Shown piece after piece: positions 58,180 through 64,000 of a DNA stretch of 64,000 nt. Location of the stretch: positions 1 to 64,000 of the forward strand of contig CP107220.1 in assembly GCA_025757685.1 (NCBI GenBank), read 5' to 3'. This DNA is from Oscillospiraceae bacterium (GTDB taxonomy: Bacteria; Bacillota; Clostridia; Oscillospirales; Acutalibacteraceae). Every line of letters starts with the position of its first letter. Positions within the stretch are counted from its first letter, which is position 1. The notes below the pieces were generated by a model that did not search any database, was not told the origin of the DNA, and was given only the letters and a program-made list of their open reading frames with translations. Made by a program: the position numbers and the translations under genes.

Positions 58180-60363
58180 ATGAAGAGAGAAGATTATGTC
58201 AAAAAGGCCACGGCACGGATCTTTGACGACCGCCAAAAGCGGGCGGTCTCCGCAGAGCTGGAGGATCACATTGCCCACCGTACGGCGGCACTGGAGGAGA
58301 TCGGCTATGACCCGGAACGGGCAGAGGCGCAGGGCGTAGAGGCCATGGGCGACCCGGCAGAGATCTGCGATCAGCTGGGCGCGCTGCACAATCGGTTTTA
58401 TACCCCGGTGTGGGACATTGTGTTGCTGCTGCTGTGGGGCGGACTGCTGGCCGGGGCGTATTTTGCCCTGCGGCAGTATGTGTTCGGCGATGTGGGGCTG
58501 ACGGCTCTGCTAAACGCCGGAGCCTGCTTGGTGCCCGGCTGCGCCTGCCTGTACGGGGTGTGGTGCCTGCACCGGAACCACCCGGTAACGGCGGTGCTGT
58601 ATGCCCTTGGGCTGGGCGGCAGCGGGGTGTATCTGTATTTTTTGCTGCAAAAACTCAGCGCCACCATGGGCGGTCGCTTTGCCAACTGGCAGGCGTTCCT
58701 GTTTCATCAAGAGATCTTAAAGCACCAGGGCTTGTATGCCAACGATCGGGCAGTGGCCGGTGGGATCGCCGGTCTGCTGGCGCCCGGCGTGCTGCTGCTC
58801 TTGGCGGCAGTGATCTATATGCTGAAAAAGGCGGCGCTGGCCAACACCCGGCTGGACAATCGCGTGGCCCATGTCTTTGGCCGAGTGGGCGTGGTGCTGG
58901 GCGTTCTGTGCCTGGCGGCCACCATCGCCCTTGGTGTCAAGGCACCGGCGGATGTGCGCGCCTTTGCCGGGGAGTACAAGGCGGTGTATGCCTATTTGCT
59001 CCAGGTGACCCAGGGTGCTAAGGATATGGACGCCCTGTGCGCGGAGATTGAGGACAGCCCTTACGCCTTTGAGATTGAGCGCACCGACGACGGGGAGTTT
59101 CTGTCCGCAACCTATCAGCACAATTATGTGTTGACCCAGGTGGAGCCGCAGGAAATTCAAAGTCGGGCAGAGCTGGAGGCGGAGTACCAAAAGGAGATCG
59201 CCAAGTTCCAAGACTCGCTGGAGAAGCTGGGCAGCGACCCGGAGATGGCCGAGGAGATTAGCCGCACCTATGCCCAATCCACCCGGGAGCAAGCGTACCG
59301 TTCCCAGGTCAGCGGCATTGTGCGCTTGGGACTGAACAGCGACTTGGTGGGCACGGATCTGGACAAGCGCAGCGCCCGCTTTTTAACGGTAGATACGGCC
59401 GGGCGGCAGGCACTGTTTGACCGCAAGATGGCCGGCAAAAAGGACCGGGTGGTGCTGGAGCAGCTGTCCGGCGTGGTACCGTATAAATGGAAGGTGGAAT
59501 ACACCTTGCAGCGGCTGGGCAACTGTCGCTATGACTGGACTTACCTGGTGGGCAGCGACAAGTACAGATGTGAGGCGGCGTTCTCTGCCAAGCGGCAGGA
59601 TACCGCTACCGCTGCGGCTATGGAACAACTGGACCGGGTAGCAGCCACGGTGGAGAAGAACCCCAAGTTGCGTCGTGCCGACCTGGCCCGCAAGATTGGA
59701 GCCAAATTGCAGGCGCCCCAGGTGTCCGAGGACCGGTATACAGCCCAATATGATAGTCTGGGCAGCCGCTTTGACCAGCTGAAAGAATGGGCGCACCAGC
59801 GGTATGAACTGAGCTTTCAGTATCAGTTCGGGGACTATTATTTTTGCTTGGCCGGTAAGCCGTACAGCACAGTGACGCTGTACGATAAGGATGGCTGTCT
59901 GCTGAGCAGTCGGTTCCTGGTTAGCGGCGACTTTAGCGGCACCCACGGCAATTTGCGGCGGCCGCTACTGGATCGGGGCTATTATGATCGGCAGGGCAAT
60001 TTCTATCCCCAGCCGCATTTTGTGCCTGCCTATACCCGGGACGGCAAGGCGTATCTGTATTATTATTGGAAGTCGCCGGATGGAGACGCCACCAAGAATG
60101 TGCAGTATCTGTACGCTATGGACGACCCGGCCGCTCGGTTAGAGCCGACCGGTGCCTATATTGACAGCGACGGCTATTTGGTTACCGGGGTGCAGGTGAA
60201 AAAGAAACAAAAGGACGGCAGCGTGATCGGCAGTGACGGCAAAACTTATTACCCATACCTACGCACCGGCTGGACTGCCCAGGGTAAGCCACGCATGGCG
60301 CACCAGCCGTCAGAGCTGGAGGAAATGCTCCAGGACCTGGACACCGCCCAGAATACAGAGTAA
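58180..60363 (+). CDS. HAAS-domain membrane protein with large exported region
   Basis: A 727-aa protein. Residues 1-65 are the HAAS / permease-prefix helical domain (KKATARIFDDRQKRAVSAELEDHIAHRTAALEEIGYDPERAEAQGVEAMGDPAEICDQLGALH) found next to PadR genes. About five transmembrane helices follow (to about residue 260), then a long hydrophilic C-terminal region (460 aa) that I do not recognise, probably outside the membrane. It has many tyrosines and charged residues, and a lone heptad-like helix at LEAEYQKEIAKFQDSLEKLG. Presumed second gene of the PadR operon, with a likely role in sensing or signalling. Confidence 0.65.
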   Translation: MKREDYVKKATARIFDDRQKRAVSAELEDHIAHRTAALEEIGYDPERAEAQGVEAMGDPAEICDQLGALHNRFYTPVWDIVLLLLWGGLLAGAYFALRQYVFGDVGLTALLNAGACLVPGCACLYGVWCLHRNHPVTAVLYALGLGGSGVYLYFLLQKLSATMGGRFANWQAFLFHQEILKHQGLYANDRAVAGGIAGLLAPGVLLLLAAVIYMLKKAALANTRLDNRVAHVFGRVGVVLGVLCLAATIALGVKAPADVRAFAGEYKAVYAYLLQVTQGAKDMDALCAEIEDSPYAFEIERTDDGEFLSATYQHNYVLTQVEPQEIQSRAELEAEYQKEIAKFQDSLEKLGSDPEMAEEISRTYAQSTREQAYRSQVSGIVRLGLNSDLVGTDLDKRSARFLTVDTAGRQALFDRKMAGKKDRVVLEQLSGVVPYKWKVEYTLQRLGNCRYDWTYLVGSDKYRCEAAFSAKRQDTATAAAMEQLDRVAATVEKNPKLRRADLARKIGAKLQAPQVSEDRYTAQYDSLGSRFDQLKEWAHQRYELSFQYQFGDYYFCLAGKPYSTVTLYDKDGCLLSSRFLVSGDFSGTHGNLRRPLLDRGYYDRQGNFYPQPHFVPAYTRDGKAYLYYYWKSPDGDATKNVQYLYAMDDPAARLEPTGAYIDSDGYLVTGVQVKKKQKDGSVIGSDGKTYYPYLRTGWTAQGKPRMAHQPSELEEMLQDLDTAQNTE

Positions 60364-60384
60364 AACACAGATAAAAGCAAAAAG

Positions 60385-60421
60385 AACCGCAGTGCGTGTG
60401 CATTGCGGTTTTCTTGTTTTT
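60385..60421 (+). terminator. Terminator of the padR operon
   Basis: AACCGCAGTGC and GCATTGCGGTT, then TTCTTGTTTTT; stem identical to the one at 57729. Confidence 0.75.
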
Positions 60422-60426
60422 ACGGT

Positions 60427-61125
60427 TTATTTTTTTGCCTTGGCGGTGGGCTTTTTGTTTCCTTTGGTGCGCAGCACGATCATAAAGATCATGCCTACAA
60501 TGCCGCCCACGACGTTCATCATCATATCCGTCATGGTATCGACCAAGCCAATATAGCCGTACTCGCCGTGGTACTTGGCCAGGTCAAACATGGCGGTCTC
60601 CGGCCCGGCTTTTGCCAGTTGCAGGTTGGTGCCGTGGAGGGTGTCCATCAGAAATTCGTAAAACTCCCACCCGGCGGCGATGGTCACGGCGAACATCAGA
60701 CCGAATATTGCGGCCAGAGTTACGGCGCAGGGGCCTTTTTTGCGCTGAATGATCCGGGCAAAGTCAAAGCCAAAGGCGGCGCACACGAAGCCGGACAGCA
60801 GGTGCATAAAATCGTCAAAATGCGCCAGCTTGTCAAACAGCTCCAGGTAGGAGCCAAACACAATGCCGATAAAAATAATGATATTCAGCAGGGTTTGGGA
60901 CAGGGGCGGCACTTCTTCAATAAACGAGCCGTTGCCGAAGATCTGAAACAGATCCCACAAATGGGTGAATATAAAGCAAAATATGCTCTCAAAACCCATC
61001 ACCGTATCGCCGTGGATAAAGGAATATCCGGCGCAGATGAGCATAGCCAAGCGCACCAGCAGCCAAAAGGCCAGTTGCACCTTGGGAATCTTGGAGATCG
61101 GGTCTTTTTTGATTTGATAGGCCAT
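60427..61125 (-). CDS. Multi-pass membrane protein, DUF2238/YjdF-like
   Basis: A 232-aa protein with about six transmembrane helices. Residues DKLAHFDDFMHLLSGFVCAAFGFDFAR, AGWEFYEFLMDTLHGTNLQ and GLVDTMTDMMMNVVGGIVGMIFMIV carry the His, Glu and Asp residues typical of the YjdF/DUF2238 membrane family. Function unknown. It is monocistronic, convergent with the padR operon and divergent from the ligase gene. The last residues are a basic tail. Confidence 0.7.
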   Translation of the reverse strand: MAYQIKKDPISKIPKVQLAFWLLVRLAMLICAGYSFIHGDTVMGFESIFCFIFTHLWDLFQIFGNGSFIEEVPPLSQTLLNIIIFIGIVFGSYLELFDKLAHFDDFMHLLSGFVCAAFGFDFARIIQRKKGPCAVTLAAIFGLMFAVTIAAGWEFYEFLMDTLHGTNLQLAKAGPETAMFDLAKYHGEYGYIGLVDTMTDMMMNVVGGIVGMIFMIVLRTKGNKKPTAKAKK

Positions 61126-61227
61126 AATCGTCGTCCTTTTTTGTAATATCGCTCTTTATCATACCATAGATGCGCCAAAAGTCAAACCCGGGTTTATAAA
61201 TTAAGTATAAAATCTTTGGGCCTTTTG

Positions 61228-61256
61228 TTGAGCCGGGGCGAGGGGCCTGCTATAAT
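61228..61256 (+). promoter_or_regulatory. Promoter of the acyl-CoA ligase gene
   Basis: TTGAGC and TATAAT with 17 bp spacing, 34 bp before the start codon. Confidence 0.75.
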
Positions 61257-61289
61257 AGATGAACAGTAAGATGAAAAAGGAGCATTTTC

Positions 61290-62966
61290 ATGATCGAATA
61301 TACCACCAAGTATGATGTGCGCAAGACCATGTATCAGAAGTTCGCGGAATCTGTGGCCAAGCGCGGCGATAAACCCTGCTTTTATTATTATAACAACACC
61401 CTGACCTGGAACCAGGTGGCGGATCTGGTAGACGCCTGCGCTGCCGGTATGCTGGCAAACGGTGTGCGCAAGGGCGACCGGGTGATCATCTGCGCCCCCA
61501 ATATGCCCCAGTGCATTGCCGCCATTTATGCGGTGAATAAGATCGGCGCCGTGGCCTCCATGCTGCACCCGCTGTCTGTGGCCAGCGAGGCCAAGTATGC
61601 GGTAGATCTGGTCGATGCCAAGTTTGCTTTTTGCTTTGATGTGTCAGAGAAGGCCTTTGCCGGTATGAACCTGACTTTGGTGAAGTGCAAAACCGCTTCT
61701 TACTTCCCCAAGACTCCTTACGGCTGGATCGCTAACGCCATGTATAAGAAGAAGATCAAGGGCAAGACCGCACCGGCTGTGGGGGTGACCCGCTTCTATG
61801 AGTGGTCGGACTTCTTAAAGCAGGGCCGGGCGTATATTGCCAAGAACGGCAACCCGGAACCGGCCACCGATCCCCAGGCCACCGCTGCCATTATGATGAC
61901 CGGCGGCACGACCGGCAATCCCAAGGGCGTAATGCTCTCCAGCGAGGCCATCAACAACCTGTCCTATGAGCTGGTGGATGTGGTGGAGGACACCATTAAG
62001 ATCGACCTGGACCCGGACCACGATGCCATGCTGACTGCACTGCCGGTGTTTCACGGCTTTGGCTTTGCCCTTTGCATGCATGTGTCCATGTGTGTGGGTA
62101 TGCCCCAGTCTCTGTGGCCCCAGTTTGACGCTAAAATGTGCTCAGATGCCATTCGCAAGTACCATATCAATTATGTTTTCGGCGTGCCGGACTTCTTTGA
62201 GAAGGTGTACAAGGCCGGCTACCTGAAGGGCGTGGATATGAGCACCATGAAGCTCATCGGCTCCGGCGGCGATGTGGTGCCTTATTCCTTAACAGAAAAG
62301 ATGGACCGCCTGCTTCACGAGAACGGCTCCAAGTTCCACTTTGTGTCCGGCTACGGCCTGACCGAGTGCGTGACCGTGTGCAGCTTTACGGACCCCCGCA
62401 GAGAGGCGCCCCAGGGCTGTATCGGCGTGCCTACCTACAATATTGAAGTGATGACCGTAAAGCCCGGCACCACAGAGGAGGTAAAGGGCGAGGACGGCGA
62501 GCTGTGCGTTTACGGCCCCACCTTAATGCAGGGATATTACCACGACCCGGAGGAGACCGCCAAAGTGTTGGTGGAGCACCCGGACGGCAAGGTTTGGCTG
62601 CACACCGGCGATATGTGCTTCATTGACGAAAAAGGCGATATTTACTACCGCCAGCGGCTGAAGCGGGTGTATAAGATCAGCGGCTACCTGGTGTATCCTT
62701 CCTTTATTGAAGAGAGCTACCGTGCAATGGCCGAGATCTATGACTGCTGCGTCATCGGCACCGGCGAGGAGGGCAAGACCCAGCTGAAGATGTTTGTGGT
62801 GCGCAACAAGAATTATGCCCACGACGATGAGGCCGCCCTGACAGAGAAGATCCACGAGTTCGGTGTGCAGAACCTGTCCAAATGGTCCGTGCCCTGGGAG
62901 ATTGAGTACATTGACGCTTTGCCCCGTACCAAGATCGGCAAGGTAGACTTCAAAGTGCTGAAATAA
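61290..62966 (+). CDS. AMP-dependent acyl-CoA ligase
   Basis: A 558-aa adenylate-forming enzyme: P-loop-like MMTGGTTGNPKGVMLS, A5-type YGLTECVTVCSF, LHTGDMCFIDEKGDIYYRQRLKRVYKISGYLVYP, and the C-terminal lysine in PRTKIGKVDFKVL. It joins a fatty or other carboxylic acid to CoA through an acyl-adenylate; the substrate is unknown. It is monocistronic, with a consensus promoter, AAAGGAG and its own terminator. Confidence 0.9.
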   Translation: MIEYTTKYDVRKTMYQKFAESVAKRGDKPCFYYYNNTLTWNQVADLVDACAAGMLANGVRKGDRVIICAPNMPQCIAAIYAVNKIGAVASMLHPLSVASEAKYAVDLVDAKFAFCFDVSEKAFAGMNLTLVKCKTASYFPKTPYGWIANAMYKKKIKGKTAPAVGVTRFYEWSDFLKQGRAYIAKNGNPEPATDPQATAAIMMTGGTTGNPKGVMLSSEAINNLSYELVDVVEDTIKIDLDPDHDAMLTALPVFHGFGFALCMHVSMCVGMPQSLWPQFDAKMCSDAIRKYHINYVFGVPDFFEKVYKAGYLKGVDMSTMKLIGSGGDVVPYSLTEKMDRLLHENGSKFHFVSGYGLTECVTVCSFTDPRREAPQGCIGVPTYNIEVMTVKPGTTEEVKGEDGELCVYGPTLMQGYYHDPEETAKVLVEHPDGKVWLHTGDMCFIDEKGDIYYRQRLKRVYKISGYLVYPSFIEESYRAMAEIYDCCVIGTGEEGKTQLKMFVVRNKNYAHDDEAALTEKIHEFGVQNLSKWSVPWEIEYIDALPRTKIGKVDFKVLK

Positions 62967-62978
62967 AATCAAATCGAT

Positions 62979-63010
62979 AAAAAAGGACACCCGAGTGGGT
63001 GTCCTTTTTT
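62979..63010. terminator. Bidirectional terminator
   Basis: GGACACCC and GGGTGTCC with a GAGT loop, flanked by A6 and T6. It serves the ligase gene and the convergent TcdC-like gene. Confidence 0.85.
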
Positions 63011-63018
63011 GGTGCCTT

Positions 63019-63684
63019 TTATTTTTTCAGTTCCAGGTATTTGGCTTCTACTTTTGGAATGGTGACCTTTCCCCCCAAGGCAGAGGTGTAGGAGTATATG
63101 CCGTCGCAGGTGCCGTAAAAGGTGACAATATCATTTTCCAGTATGCGGGATTCGCCCTCGGCGCGCGCATAGGTTACATAGATCACACTGTCATAATCGT
63201 AGCCGTAGTCGTCTTTGGTTACAGCGATACGATATTCCACCGTGTCACCCCAGGTGGGTTCGATCACTTGCAAAACCTCGCCGGTGTACTTCATATTCTT
63301 GCCTTTATATTTGTCCGGGTCCCGAGCCACATCTTTATAGGTGTAGGTTTTGCAGCTGTCCTTAAACTGCTTTTTACTGGTGGTTGGTTCCGCCTTTGTG
63401 GTGGTTTTGCCCTTGGTGGTGTCCGATACGCTGGTGGTATCTTTGCCGGAATCGGCATCGCTGCTGTCGCCACTGCTGCCCAGTGCGCTGAAGAAAATGA
63501 AAACAGCAAGCACGATCAGTACCCAGAACCACCATTTTTTATACACCGGCTTTTTCGGCTTGCCCTGCTGCGGCGGATAGGGCTGCTGCGGGGGACAGGG
63601 CTGATAGTTGTTCTGTCCGGCGGGGTTGGTGTATTGGGGTTGCGGGGGTTGATTTTGGGGTTGATTTGGGTTGTATTGCTCCAT
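63019..63684 (-). CDS. TcdC-like membrane protein with Pro/Gln-rich head
   Basis: A 221-aa protein. Residues 1-45 are disordered (Gln/Pro/Asn/Tyr-rich), followed by a basic stretch (GKPKKPVYKKWW) and a single transmembrane helix (FWVLIVLAVFIFFSAL). A Ser/Thr/Lys linker leads to a C-terminal beta-domain (DPDKYKGKNMKYTGEVLQVIE...VIYVTYARAEGESRILENDIVTFYGTCDGIYSYTSALGGKVTIPKVEAKYLEL), an OB-fold like that of TcdC-type proteins. In C. difficile TcdC is an anti-sigma-like factor, but most relatives are of unknown function. Orientation and lack of a signal peptide put the OB-fold outside the membrane. Confidence 0.65.
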   Translation of the reverse strand: MEQYNPNQPQNQPPQPQYTNPAGQNNYQPCPPQQPYPPQQGKPKKPVYKKWWFWVLIVLAVFIFFSALGSSGDSSDADSGKDTTSVSDTTKGKTTTKAEPTTSKKQFKDSCKTYTYKDVARDPDKYKGKNMKYTGEVLQVIEPTWGDTVEYRIAVTKDDYGYDYDSVIYVTYARAEGESRILENDIVTFYGTCDGIYSYTSALGGKVTIPKVEAKYLELKK

Positions 63685-63716
63685 TATGAGTCCTCCTTCT
63701 TTTACTTAGTACCTTC

Positions 63717-63746
63717 ATAGTAACACATAAGTGCGCAAAATGTCAA
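63717..63746 (-). promoter_or_regulatory. Promoter of the TcdC-like gene
   Basis: Minus strand TTGACA (63741-63746) and TACTAT (63717-63722) with 18 bp spacing. Confidence 0.6.
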
Positions 63747-63805
63747 CATAAGTATTCAAAGACGGAAAAAATTTCGCATACACTACTGGTAAAGGAGTGT
63801 ATGCT

Positions 63806-64000
63806 ATGTTTCATCCCACATTGGACCCGCAGCTGGTGGGCGAGGTGATCGCTGCACGGCGCAAGAAGAAGGGCATATCTCAGGAGGTGCTCAGCGGTCT
63901 GGCGGATATTGGGCGCACCCACCTGTCTGCCATTGAGCGGGGCGAGCGCAAGCCCACCTTGGAGACTCTCTACCGCATTGCCTGCGCGCTGGATGTGCCT
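63806..64000 (+). CDS. XRE-family helix-turn-helix regulator, 5' part
   Basis: The first 65 codons of a gene that leaves the window: MFHPTLDPQLVGEVIAARRKKKGISQEVLSGLADIGRTHLSAIERGERKPTLETLYRIACALDVP. It is a complete XRE helix-turn-helix. AAAGGAG lies 8 bp before the ATG. Whether a further domain follows cannot be seen. Confidence 0.88.
   Translation, partial: MFHPTLDPQLVGEVIAARRKKKGISQEVLSGLADIGRTHLSAIERGERKPTLETLYRIACALDVP

Noticed and set aside
1..64000. CRISPR arrays, tRNA and rRNA genes
   Set aside because: I looked for regularly spaced repeats, tRNA-like cloverleaves with GGTTCGAATCC-type arms and rRNA landmarks on both strands and saw none.

Overview
The window reads as chromosome from a GC-rich, endospore-forming Firmicute of class Clostridia, probably Ruminococcaceae/Oscillospiraceae-like. 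Evidence: an intact spoIIE, Firmicute promoters (many TTGACA-17-TATAAT) and GGAGG ribosome binding sites, a CDP-ribitol gene pair, a YkpA-like ABC-F, and secreted Ig/cadherin-like surface proteins. The GC-rich backbone is interrupted by clearly AT-rich blocks that carry defence, mobile-element and redox genes.

Layout. (1) 1-10.2 kb, AT-rich defence region: the end of hsdS, a KAP-like P-loop NTPase and hsdR in one type I restriction operon; a frameshifted TnpV; and, on the minus strand, a PLD-helicase-DUF3427 gene followed by a broken Nudix gene. (2) 10.2-16.1 kb, backbone: a deleted remnant of a surface-protein gene whose full copy lies at 25.7 kb, then spoIIE, a GlmS-like protein without its catalytic cysteine, and guaA. 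(3) 16.1-21.06 kb: a 4.8-kb AT-rich insertion at the 3' end of guaA, bounded by 144-bp direct repeats. It carries mobile-element debris, a BsuBI/PstI-type restriction endonuclease with no visible methylase, a HEPN-like protein and a P-loop ATPase with a helix-hairpin-helix-like tail. This is the best candidate for an undescribed defence module. (4) 21.06-25.4 kb, AT-rich: a two-component system diverging from a CD1871A/4Fe-4S/TlpA redox operon, then an IS3 transposase stub.

(5) 25.5-53.2 kb, backbone: surface proteins, a DMT exporter, an XRE regulator divergent from a secreted Ig-like protein with a palindromic operator between them, the dTDP-rhamnose operon rfbABDC, a GH27 alpha-galactosidase, an ABC-F ATPase, rpe, mgtE, a GH28-led minus-strand operon, a flavoprotein, purA, a polar amino-acid ABC transporter, an Fe-alcohol dehydrogenase and tarIJ. 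(6) 53.4-60.4 kb: a 34-aa peptide gene, a secreted 132-aa protein with a structured leader, an ABC exporter whose permease carries an M1-peptidase-like ectodomain, then a PadR/HAAS regulatory pair with a visible operator. (7) 60.4-64 kb: a membrane protein, an AMP-dependent acyl-CoA ligase, a TcdC-like protein and an XRE regulator cut by the window edge.

No tRNA, rRNA or CRISPR array was seen. Functional names rest on motifs read by eye and family knowledge; no database search was run.
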